A DNA stretch of 64,000 nt from contig CM049318.1 of assembly GCA_026874595.1 (NCBI GenBank), positions 22,107,456 to 22,171,455 on the forward strand, written 5' to 3'. This DNA is from Sipunculus nudus. Lineage: Eukaryota; Annelida; Sipuncula; Golfingiida; Sipunculidae. This document shows, piece by piece, positions 27,801-34,858 of this stretch (within the stretch, counting starts at the first letter, position 1; every line of letters starts with the position of its first letter). The position numbers and the translations under genes are program-made. A model generated the notes under the pieces. It did not search any database, had not been told where the DNA came from, and was given only the letters and a program-made list of their open reading frames with translations.

Positions 27801-29526
27801 CCATGATGCCTGTAAGGGGTAAAACATTGTTAAATATTGTAATCGTAATTGTTTACTCTTTGAGACTTTCAGGGCATGCATTGTTATACCTGCCCTTCAA
27901 CTGGTCTTGTTAGATTTCCACATATGTTTGGGACCAATAATCTAATCTTTGTCAGCTTATAAATGAAGAATAGTTACGTTTGTCTGTTTGTAGGTCAAGC
28001 ATTGGGCTTACTGATACTATCCCCCAAGTTTAGTTTTCATTCTTTGAGACCAGGGGTCAGCACTGTAATGTATGATGAACATGTCACATGGCCATTTTAG
28101 CTTACAAATTAAAAGTGTCTATCAATGCTGCGAAGGGGATATAGTAAAGCCTTTGTGCGTCTGTCAGTCTGTCCGGAATTGGTTTGTGGATCGATTTTAA
28201 GCCAAACCGTTTGTCCAAAACCTTTCATCTTACACATATGGATCACCCAGCCACAGATGAAGAACCCTATCAATTTTCACTTCACAGGGTCAAAGGTCAA
28301 GGCCACATGACCCACTTCCTGAAAAAGCTTGTGGAACCATTTAAAGCCAAACAGTTTGACCAAAACCTTTTTATCTTGCATAAATATGGCTCACCCACCC
28401 TAAGATGGAGAAACCTATCAATTTTCAAGTCACATGGTCAAAGGTCAAGGCCACAGGACCCACTTCTTGAAAAAGCTTGTGGACCCATTTTAAGCCAAAC
28501 TTTTTGACCATAATCTTTCATCTTTCATATATAGCTGACCCACCGATGGATGAAGAACCTGATCAGTTTTGAGGTCACAGGGCAGAAGGTCATGGCAACA
28601 GGACCCACTTCTTGAAAAAGCTTGTGGACCCATTTTAAGCCAAACTTTTTGACCAAAATCTTTCATCTTGCACATGTGGCTGACCCACCCATGGATGAAG
28701 AACCCTATTGATTTTCTGGTCACAGGGTCAAAGGTCAAGGCCACAGAGCGGCCGTCCTCATTTTCACAATGTAATATACCAATTGGAATTATGACCCATG
28801 CAATGGGATACTCTGCTTTGCAATGCCCTTGATTATATTTTATAATGCAAGTTACATTATATAAAGGTATAATAACTTTGGGATATAAGAAATCCTTCTG
28901 TGTTTTGATGACTTTATGAAATTACTAGTTTAACTTTTCATATGTATTTTAAATTCATTGCAACAGTTGTAAATTGGGAAAGTTCCAGCAGTTCTTTATT
29001 CAATTCTACACAGGATGTGTGAATCCATGTCCACTGGATCGCTTCGTAAAAATAACAACAAACATGCAGTTCAAAGGTGACTGGCAGGCTGCATGTAACC
29101 AACTACCATTCCACATGACAAAATGTAAGTATATTAGGCTTCTTTTGAAACAGCTAGGGCCACGGGCTAGTCTTTTATTTTAAGAAAAATCTGAAATCAG
29201 TGCAATTTTGATTTCATCGAATTTTCAGTGATGAGTTTTTTCATGGAAATTTTTTTAATGTGTAAAATAGTCATATTAGTTATTGAGATCATGTCATAAT
29301 TTACTTCCTGCATTTAAAATGTATTTACCTTTTGCTTTATTTTAATCAGATGTGTTAGTTTTCTTTAATTAAGGCGTAATTATTTCCAGCCATCATCATT
29401 GGAATGGTCATCATCGTCATCTTGGCTATCCTTTGTTCTGGCTTCGCATTGGTGGTGTGTTTCCGCACTCGTGTCAGGAAAGTCCCGTACCAGCAGGCAA
29501 ACTTCAACACCACGCAGGAGCTATAA
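3421..29526 (+). CDS. ACP2-like: Histidine acid phosphatase, lysosomal/prostatic type (11 exons, complete)
   Basis: The eleven exons listed separately join in frame to 1248 nt, giving 415 residues; human lysosomal acid phosphatase has a similar length. Residues 1 to about 25 form a signal peptide. RHGDRSP (37-43) is the phosphohistidine motif of branch-2 histidine phosphatases, RSTDVDRT (99-106) supplies the next phosphate-binding arginine, and HD (276-277) is the catalytic His-Asp pair. A CVNPC pair (335-339) matches the short disulfide loop of this family. N-glycosylation sequons include NET (88) and NAT (219). A hydrophobic segment (about 371-395) followed by a basic 20-residue tail makes it a type I membrane protein, as in lysosomal and testicular acid phosphatases. 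The family hydrolyses phosphomonoesters at acid pH in the lysosome or lumen. The tail has YQQA rather than a clear YxxPhi sorting signal, so lysosomal targeting is inferred. Orthology among the ACP2, ACPP and ACP4 lineages cannot be settled here. Confidence 0.95.
5144..5239 (+). CDS. ACP2-like: Acid phosphatase exon 2 (catalytic RHGDRSP)
   Basis: Acceptor TATTTCAG, donor GTTAGT, 32 codons, phase 0-0. It contains [14 protein letters not shown], which carries the nucleophilic histidine (His38), and ends [10 protein letters not shown], the conserved strand that leads into GMQQQ in exon 3. Confidence 0.95.
5826..6372. mobile_element. TIR-flanked minisatellite element
   Basis: Inverted repeats of about 40 bp (GTTATTGCGGCAACTAAAA and neighbours, 5833-5869 and 6331-6369) bound a core of about five tandem units of about 62 bp. 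Each unit contains ATGTAAAACTTCAGATAAT. The plan, short TIRs around a tandem core, is that of a non-autonomous DNA element. No clear target duplication; the hAT-like element abuts its right end. Confidence 0.75.
5976..6325 (+). repeat. About 62-bp minisatellite, five units
   Basis: Units of the form AAATCTCTGACACTATGGCC followed by ATCCATGTAAAACTTCAG, each ending GAGGAACAT or a variant. Units two to four are nearly identical, the outer ones diverged. It forms the core of the TIR-flanked element. Confidence 0.85.
6380..7214. mobile_element. hAT-like non-autonomous element with 8-bp TSD
   Basis: The ends are perfect inverted repeats (CAGGGTTGGGGCCAGGTAC), and the element is flanked by the identical 8-bp duplication ATTTAATG (6372-6379 and 7215-7222). 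Both ends carry dense AGGTAC hexamers in opposite orientation, like the subterminal repeats bound by hAT transposases. CAGGG termini with 8-bp duplications are the hAT signature. No transposase frame, 835 bp. Confidence 0.88.
7228..8000 (+). repeat. Dispersed repeat family R1, copy 1
   Basis: It starts AGCTCAGCTGACTATAAG and includes AGTTAGATGTTCCCAAAATC and CCTTCGAGATATTAAG. The same order of blocks recurs at 8039-8760 and 15633-16395, with fragments at 9487-9720 and 10690-10815. No coding capacity recognised; the element class is unknown. Confidence 0.75.
8039..8760 (+). repeat. Dispersed repeat family R1, copy 2
   Basis: It begins part-way into the family (CATACAGTTAGATGTCCCCC) directly after copy 1, so the two form a head-to-tail pair. 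It runs through the CAAGATTCAATTGTA and CCTTAAATTTTGCCCAA blocks. Confidence 0.72.
9487..9720 (+). repeat. Family R1 3' fragment
   Basis: TGAAATTTGAAACCA and TTGATCAAAAACTGTAGA match the 3' parts of copies 1 and 3. Confidence 0.65.
9746..9870. repeat. TC-rich low-complexity tract
   Basis: Interrupted TC/TTTC repeats ending in a pure (TC) run at about 9838-9869. Confidence 0.9.
10690..10815 (+). repeat. Family R1 internal fragment
   Basis: GTACATGCCAGAAATTATGT and the following AATAATGCACCTTGT block match the middle of the other copies. Confidence 0.55.
11240..11560 (+). repeat. Dispersed repeat family R2, copy 1 (partial)
   Basis: It contains AATCCATGCATATTTAATTA then AGGTCAGAGGTCA, and ends ATTATGCACATTTGTGG. 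It shares block order with 12860-13330 and 20990-21482. Confidence 0.72.
11795..11881 (+). CDS. ACP2-like: Acid phosphatase exon 3
   Basis: Acceptor TTGTTGTAG, donor GTGAGT, 29 codons, phase 0-0 (residues 67-95). [17 protein letters not shown] is the conserved G-x-x-Q-x-x-x-LG helix region of histidine acid phosphatases. It includes a NET glycosylation sequon at residue 88. The exon is flanked by very long introns full of dispersed repeats. Confidence 0.94.
12860..13330 (+). repeat. Dispersed repeat family R2, copy 2
   Basis: It starts at GTCTGTCCATAAACTTTTA then ACCAGGGCTTTGATGG. Internally the unit with 'cttaccaatag...aggtcagaggtca' repeats about three times at roughly 165-bp spacing, so the family is itself built of short tandem modules. 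Confidence 0.72.
13993..14145 (+). CDS. ACP2-like: Acid phosphatase exon 4 (RSTDVDRT); ends at a GC donor
   Basis: Acceptor ATTTGTAG, 51 codons (residues 96-146). It starts [15 protein letters not shown], the second active-site block, and includes [11 protein letters not shown]. The next family-conserved residues lie in exon 5, phase 0. The only donor that keeps frame is TAT|GCAAGT, a GC-AG intron. The nearby GT (GCAA|GTATT) would put exon 5 out of frame and reach a stop. Confidence 0.93.
14577..14669 (+). CDS. ACP2-like: Acid phosphatase exon 5
   Basis: Acceptor GACCTTGCAG, donor GTATAT, 31 codons, phase 0-0 (residues 147-177). [16 protein letters not shown] carries the cysteine that in prostatic acid phosphatase joins the long-range disulfide near the C terminus. 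The acceptor tract overlaps a TGACCTTTGACCT motif. Confidence 0.92.
15633..16395 (+). repeat. Dispersed repeat family R1, copy 3
   Basis: CTCAGCTGACTATAAGTCAT, TTAGATGTCCCCAAAATCTC and GTACATGCCAGAAATAAAG occur in the same order as in copy 1. It lies in the intron before exon 6. Confidence 0.75.
16525..16672. repeat. MITE-like repeat family R3, copy 1
   Basis: TTAAGACCACCCTT-x-GTGAACC and GGTTTCACTGTA at the right end. The same blocks occur at 41405-41643. The right terminus resembles mariner/pogo-type ends (CAGTGAAACC...). Confidence 0.6.
16727..16816 (+). CDS. ACP2-like: Acid phosphatase exon 6
   Basis: Acceptor TTTGGTAG, donor GTAAGT, 30 codons, phase 0-0 (residues 178-207). It ends [13 protein letters not shown], matching the conserved W-x-x-x-D-x-L-x-C-E segment of the family. 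Confidence 0.93.
17000..17990 (+). repeat. Degenerate modular repeat (GGAGCTAGCATC type)
   Basis: A block with AGGAGCTAGCATCACCAAA, followed by about 100 bp including AATCTTATYCTCTGAAA and GTTTTGGCCRAGTT, occurs about three times, each strongly diverged. It opens with a GTCCATCATGTC/GTCGTCCGTC run similar to that in family R1. Intronic, no coding role seen. Confidence 0.55.
20309..20549 (+). repeat. 60-bp minisatellite, four units
   Basis: AGATAAAGAGCATTGA starts units at 20309, 20369 and 20429, with a variant at 20490. Each contains TTTAGTTATT and ATCTGTAACAG or a variant. Intronic. Confidence 0.85.
20990..21482 (+). repeat. Dispersed repeat family R2, copy 3
   Basis: The fullest copy: GTCCATTAACTTTTAGTG, ACTTACCGGGGCTTTGATGG and three modules with AGGTCA-type repeats, ending CACGTTTGCGGTGCTCTTGT. 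The reverse-strand reading frame through it is a by-product of the modular structure. Confidence 0.75.
22968..23088 (+). CDS. ACP2-like: Acid phosphatase exon 7
   Basis: Acceptor TTGTTTGTAG, donor GTATGA, 121 nt, phase 0 in and phase 1 out (residues 208-248). It starts [18 protein letters not shown], with a sequon at Asn219, and ends YLRG. The preceding intron, over 6 kb, is the longest after intron 2 and is repeat-rich. Confidence 0.92.
23140..23522. mobile_element. Short MITE with CAGTRGAG ends
   Basis: The left end CAGTAGAGGGTCATTTA and right end (reverse complement) CAGTGGAGCATCATTTA are inverted repeats of 17 bp with three mismatches, 383 bp apart. A TA precedes the left end, but the right flank is TG, so the target site is not conserved. 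Tc1/mariner-superfamily origin is a guess. Confidence 0.6.
23540..24465. mobile_element. Foldback-type element with long inverted arms
   Basis: Arms of about 200 bp are inverted copies: GTTGTGGCTTTGTTG near 23554 against CAACAGAGCCACAAT near 24429, and GATTGTTTCAGCCAGCG near 23684 against CGCTGGCTGAAACAATC near 24320. The centre is unrelated single-copy sequence. No transposase. Confidence 0.7.
25202..25284 (+). CDS. ACP2-like: Acid phosphatase exon 8
   Basis: Acceptor TATTTCTAG, donor GTAAGT, 83 nt, phase 1 in and phase 0 out (residues 248-275). Exons 7 and 8 join as [10 protein letters not shown], the conserved GG-x-L-L element. The exon ends KAYFYSA, the strand just before the catalytic HD pair. 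Confidence 0.92.
27171..27345 (+). CDS. ACP2-like: Acid phosphatase exon 9 (catalytic HD)
   Basis: Acceptor ACTGTTGTAG, donor GTTAGA, 175 nt, phase 0 in and phase 1 out (residues 276-333). It begins [12 protein letters not shown]; His276 and Asp277 are the distal catalytic pair, Asp being the family's proton donor. It continues through IIELHEDQE and has two further NxT sequons (NET, NLT). Confidence 0.95.
28172..28760 (+). repeat. About 146-bp tandem repeat, four units
   Basis: GCTTGTGGAnCC-type starts at 28181, 28327, 28475 and 28620. Each unit has TTTTAAGCCAAAC-like and GATGAAGAACC-like blocks and ends near GGGTCAAAGGTCA. It lies in the intron before exon 10. Confidence 0.85.
29014..29124 (+). 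CDS. ACP2-like: Acid phosphatase exon 10 (CxxxC loop)
   Basis: Acceptor TTCTACACAG, donor GTAAGT, 111 nt, phase 1-1 (residues 334-370). [11 protein letters not shown] matches the disulfide-bonded C-x-x-x-C-P-L-x-R-F motif near the C terminus of the luminal domain. It is followed by GDWQAAC. Confidence 0.93.
29390..29526 (+). CDS. ACP2-like: Acid phosphatase exon 11 (membrane segment, tail, stop)
   Basis: Acceptor TATTTCCAG, 137 nt, phase 1 in, ending at TAA (29524-29526). It encodes a transmembrane helix of about 24 residues ([14 protein letters not shown] and on) and a 20-residue tail that starts RTRVRK. The tail contains YQQA, not an obvious YxxPhi sorting signal. Confidence 0.92.
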
Positions 29527-29622
29527 ACTTATTGAAGAGAACCACTGCCTAGTAAAGTAGAGAACCTGCACAAATACATAGCAGCTATCATAGATATACT
29601 CACAGTATTCACAGATCAAGAG

Positions 29623-29703
29623 AATAAATTATGCCATACAAAATCTTACATGACAGTCCTACCTAATTAAGTTTTTCCTTCCTCACTGGTACAACGGAAT
29701 AAA
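29623..29703 (+). promoter_or_regulatory. Candidate poly(A) signals of the acid phosphatase gene
   Basis: AATAAA occurs at 29623-29628 and again at 29698-29703, about 100 and 170 bases after the stop codon. Further AATAAA copies lie in the tandem repeat just downstream. Which one is used cannot be told from sequence. Confidence 0.5.
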
Positions 29704-29886
29704 TTCGTGCCTGACCAACATCATTTACGCAAGCATGTTATATTTTTTTGGGTTAATTTGGTGATCAATATTTTTGTTGACAGGCCAGGAAAAAAATTAT
29801 TTTCTTTAGTTTATGATTAACACAGAATAATAATTGAGGAAGCCTGGTTAAGTAGAGCATCATGGTAGCCTTGGTTTTGTGCGCTG

Positions 29887-30138
29887 TCACTTGTCTAAGC
29901 TACTTGTGGATGTGGAATGATTGGCAGTGACTGTTAGGGGTGATCTCCCTCAATTATGCAGAAGACTGACATTTCTTTGAAATAAATTTATTTTTTTCTT
30001 AAGATAAAAGTATCACTTGTCTACCTTAAACCCCTTGTGGATGTGGACGCTGAGATGCAGTGAGTGTTTGAGGTGATCTCCCTCAAATTATGCAGAAAAC
30101 TGACATTTCATTGAAATAAATTTATTTTTATTTTAAGA
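29887..30138 (+). repeat. 126-bp tandem duplication downstream of the phosphatase gene
   Basis: TCACTTGTCT at 29887 and 30013 mark two copies. Both contain GGTGATCTCCCTCAA and GAAATAAATTTATTTTT, so poly(A)-like signals are duplicated with it. Confidence 0.85.
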
Positions 30139-30616
30139 GTAAGGTGTCAATGCCCTTTTATGAAGAATCTCTTGACATGCTAATCCTTCGTGGGTGCCAC
30201 CTCCTGGACATTTGCCGAAAAAAATTAATTTCCAAAATTTGGGCTCTAAAATTGACCCTCTGCAGTCTCTTTTGATATTCGTTTGTATAATACACATGTT
30301 TTGATGTGTTTAATAAATTCTGTTTTGGTCTGCTCCTTCATATCTTTCTTTTAACATTACTTTCCTGTTTTAACTTGTAGAATATAAGGAAAATATATAC
30401 CACTGACCATTTAAAGAATCAAATATTATAAAAAAAATTAATCATCAGTTTTCATGAACAAGTGATCATGATGATAGTGATCCCCAGTAGCTGGCAGCTC
30501 CATGATGCTGAAGAATAATTTGTACCAGAATTTGAGGCTCAAAATTCAGAGTCGTCTGATACACTAGGTTGTCTTATATACGCGTAAATATGGTAAATTA
30601 GTGATATAAATATTAA

Positions 30617-32041
30617 CACATTCGCTGCTAATTACGTGTATACCCGTCATTTATTATGATTCCCCCAGTGCCAAGCACGTGTATATACGTCATTTATTTA
30701 TAAGCCATTTTCAGCAGGAATTCTCCTAAATTTATCAATAAATTCTTTGCAGATGAGTAGTAGACCATTTATAAAATAGTCTCGCAGTATGAAAATGAAT
30801 TATTTGTTATTCAACAGTGCGCTGCATCATTCGACAGCAGGAAAGATGTGTAGATGGTGACAAAATCCACGGCTCCGGTCCATTACCGTGAAATAACTTT
30901 ACGACGCGCTTGTGTTTGAAGTCGATTCCTTGTGAGAATACTACTTTGAATCATGCGAAAAGGAGGATCGTAAAAATATGTAGCTAGTTTTATATTAGAA
31001 CATGTTTTGGCCAATTATTTACGACAGACCCGGTCGGGAGACCGACGTGTGATAGATCGCACCTTAGGTGTGAACTCAAGATATCGAGGCGTGAGGTCGT
31101 TCAGGTTTATTGCCCCGCGAGGACAGGGTATTGCGCAATCAACAAAGGGCGCGTGCCACATGATTGACACACAGGTCGGCAGTGTAATCAGAACGCGGCT
31201 CCAAATGATTCTTTCGGCTTATTTCTTGTTCCTTATTTACTTATATATAGATATATGCATATATTAGTAACTTCACAAACAAGTGCTCGTAAATTGCAAA
31301 ACTGAAATAATCTCCGTGTTTCGTGTGACTGTTACAATGATGAGGTCGTCACGGCTCAAGCATGTCGGGTGTATAAAAACTATGACTATGTTTGAAAATA
31401 ACATTACATGTGAAATGTAATACTATATTTTTTTTATAATTATATTGATCGGTAGAAACGCTGTGTTCATTATAAAAGTGTAAAAATTTGTTTGAGCACT
31501 GAAACTACATGTTTGTTAAAAAGAACACTACCCCGCGCAGGTTCGATCACACGCGGTCAGCCGTATTACTCATACAGATCACATATTCTAACCACAGCGC
31601 CATTCTAGATCTGTTACCAAACTTTGTGTTTATCATAATATTACATAAATGTATATAGGCTTATATTTGTCAGTGACTCTTAGTCATTTGAATCTTACCG
31701 ATTTAGCATTCGTGCCAACATACACATTTTTTTTAGTTCATCATTTACAATAAATATAGATCTTTATTTGAATCAGTTGTTGGCTTTATGCTGGCGTCAA
31801 CGTAGACACTATGAGACCAGTCCACCGGAGCCATACCTTGAGTTTGACTACTATCGCGGTCATTTGGCTCAGTGCCCAACTTCACATCTCCGAATTTTAT
31901 TGCCCCTGTGTTATCCGAAGTCACACCTTCTTATCAGGTAATTAGCACCTAGTCTTGGTACCACTGCAGCACGCGGGGCTGCTTGGGTCCCTGTGTATGG
32001 CCCTGGCACTTGGGGTGAACATGGGCTAAGCAGCGAATGTG
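30617..32041. mobile_element. piggyBac-like non-autonomous element, TTAA target
   Basis: TTAA flanks both ends (30613-30616 and 32042-32045). The termini are inverted repeats, CACATTCGCTGCTAATTAC on the left and CACATTCGCTGCTTAGC on the right. A palindromic ACGTGTATAYACGT motif lies just inside the left end. No transposase frame is recognisable. TTAA target choice is the mark of the piggyBac superfamily. Confidence 0.82.
31525..31610 (-). repeat. tRNA-like SINE head inside the piggyBac-like element
   Basis: On the minus strand TGGCGCTGTGGTTAGA resembles a tRNA A box and GATCGAACCTGCG a B box, about 50 bases apart. Too diverged to be a functional tRNA. Confidence 0.55.
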
Positions 32042-32276
32042 TTAAATCCCATTTACACACCAAGGGTTTGCAATTTCTGTTAGGCCCTACTTCTTCACAC
32101 CAAATCCTTGCCAATTTTGTCATTTTCCTGAGTAGTATCTTATAAAAAATCATGGACATATATAATCAGACACTTGAGTTGTGTTATATCTCGCATAAAT
32201 ATGTAATATTAGTACCATCCTTAGATCCTTAGGTTAATCTACTTAGATTCTTTACACCTGTATACTCAACCACTTA

Positions 32277-32301
32277 CACACACACACACACACACACACA
32301 T
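32277..32301. repeat. (CA)n microsatellite
   Basis: About 12 CA dinucleotides. Confidence 0.9.
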
Positions 32302-34016
32302 GTATATGTTATTATTTGAGATAACTTTAATATGGGAACAGTTGTGATAGACCAGGACTATGACAAATTATATTTTACTGTGTTATTTAAGGTTTGATTT
32401 TAATACTCTATATATTTATTATAAACTTAGTCACCTAGTATCACTTAGTATTTTGTGCAACTGATTTTATGTACGGTTTTGTGAATACATTATGTGCAAC
32501 CCCTATTTCCTAATATGGCATCCCAGAAAATATGGCATAAAAATGAGAAATACCATTTTGTAATGCATGTTCACCAGAGAGTCATTTTAATCACATCCAG
32601 TTCCAGCATGGCACTTAAAACACCAAGTAAGCCATAACAGGTGAAAGGTATATCACATTTTGTAATTTGGAATCTGCACATATATACGCAAACACTTGGA
32701 AACATATTAAAAAATGTGCATCATTCAACAGTTTATTCCATTACTTGATCACTGTTTATTTTTTTTTTTCAAATATCATATCAAACATTTAAGTATAGAA
32801 AAAATTAAGTCCACTGACAAACACTCTAACACATTTGAACAGAATTATTGGAAATAATACTGCACATATCGTAAAAGTTACAGAAGTATATGCGCAGGCT
32901 GCTGACCATTATACTCCCAAGAGTATTTTGTTTCATAGGGACGATTACTTTTTGTTTGTCACGTTAAAAGAATAATAGTCTCATGCATAGGGACTTTTAT
33001 TCATACAAGCAATTCATGCTGCCACCTAGTGGAGGAAACAGAATGAACTCTCTTCGGTAATTTTACGGTAATATAACCTACTGGTTTAACATGTAACTTT
33101 CTCTTTTTTCTCATGCACACTATGTACATATCTGTACAATATTTGAAAGTTTTATCATCTTTTTCTGAAGCTTTTGTCTGGTTTTAACCTGTATATTCTC
33201 TCTGACGATTATGTATCCATACTAGTGTCAGATTACAACCATTACATGTTTTAATAGGGACTTCACTGTGGTTCATAATGTAGGCATTTATACTGGTACT
33301 TATATTAAGTAAGTTTCCCCTTCCTCTTGCACTTGTACATATATGCACTATATTAACTCTTTCTCCATCTGTCATACAGATGTCCTTCTCTTGCTACATG
33401 ATATATGTCACCTGTAATTAGTTCATATAGTTGTCAGGCAAAAGGGAAGTGATTAATGTTGGGAAAATACAGAAGATGTCTGTGGAAAATTGTTAATAAT
33501 TAAATGTGTTATTATGTGTACTTTCTTTAAATCAGTATTTAAATGATAGGGTACAATCATCTGTGGTTGGCTTTTTTGTTGTAGTGGTTTCAAGTTTGTG
33601 GTATTCATGAAATTGAGCTTATCATGAAAACAAAACCATTCTAACAGTAATTCTTGCATTGGTATCCCTTGCAGGTTATCCATGCCTTTATTAATAAAAT
33701 TTAACATTGCTACTATTTAATGTTACCTGCAAATCAAAGACTGTTATCTTATAAATAATATCAGAACTTGTACAGATTATGTACATTATCTGTCAATAAT
33801 TACCTCGATTAACCATTTGTTCCTCTTCAAATTGTCAAAATTTTGTGTCCAAATTAAATAAGTATTATGATAATGGATACACACCATATAAGTCACTGTA
33901 CAGTAAGCTTGTGACAATGGAGCCATCTTTTTATTTTTAAAGATAGATCCATGGACTGTTTGTGGCACTATATATTGAATGAAGGTGAAGGTATTCATAC
34001 GATAAGAAAGACAGGT

Positions 34017-34232
34017 TATTATAAAGCCTTCTGGAATTCAGGTTTATATGCACGGGGTTAGGAATAATCCAGAAGTCGTAATTAACCTGTCTTTAAGACA
34101 TTAAAGCAAATCTATGAGGTACTCGTGAGATTTCACCATTAAGCCATTGAGGCACCCGCGGGGTTAGAACCGGGGACCTTCAGCTACAAAGTACAATGCC
34201 ATAACCACTAGGCTACGTTCTACCTAAAAAAT
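34017..34232 (-). repeat. tRNA-derived SINE family B, copy 1
   Basis: The minus-strand head AGCCTAGTGGTTATGGCA (A box) and GGTTCTAACCCCGCGGG (B box) is followed by a body with AATGTCTTAAAGACAGG and TTCCTAACCCCGTGCATAT. The body matches the plus-strand copy at 61438-61622 in the same order, defining a family. Confidence 0.8.
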
Positions 34233-34751
34233 GGAGACATTGCAAAACACTGAAAAAAGTGAATACCGGTATTATGAATATTTAACCAAGCAAACACGAA
34301 GCCAACCATGCTTCATTATTCCAGTATTGTTCAGGCAAAGCCACAGTAGGCCAAGCCAGAAATCAGGCATCTTCCACTGTTGTGTAGATGAGAATTTATA
34401 CCTTATATTTGTGTAGTTCAGTACTTTAGTGGTAGTAAATTGTATTGTATTTGGCATGTCGTTGCTTTTTAACTTAACCATATCATGGTGCAGTTATATT
34501 TGTTCATGAGAGTGTATGTTTGACATATTCCTATGAATTGTCAGTGACATGGATGATATACTGAATCTTCTTGTAATCATTTTAGTTTTTATCTAATATG
34601 GTGATATCAGAGATTATTTCAAGGTCAGTAAGCTTGTGTCCCCAAACTGATGTAAATATTTGATTAATCTTTCAAGGATAGGCATTTCAACTGTTTTAAT
34701 CAGATGTACGATTTTAAATGGAGGTCTTGTTAATTGGATTTTAATTGAACT

Positions 34752-34858
34752 GTTGCTGAGCAACAACTTTGGGGTTGGGGGTGTTGCTTGGTATTGATGT
34801 ATGTTCAGTTGTAATTGCTAAGCTGAGGGACAGATTCCATGGACTGTTGCTGGGCAAC
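34752..34858. promoter_or_regulatory. Pair of palindromic X-box (RFX-type) motifs
   Basis: GTTGCTGAGCAAC at 34752-34764 and GTTGCTGGGCAAC at 34846-34858, 94 bases apart. Both fit the RFX-factor X-box consensus (GTNRCY n RGYAAC). They are intergenic, more than 5 kb from either gene, so the target is unknown. Confidence 0.5.
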
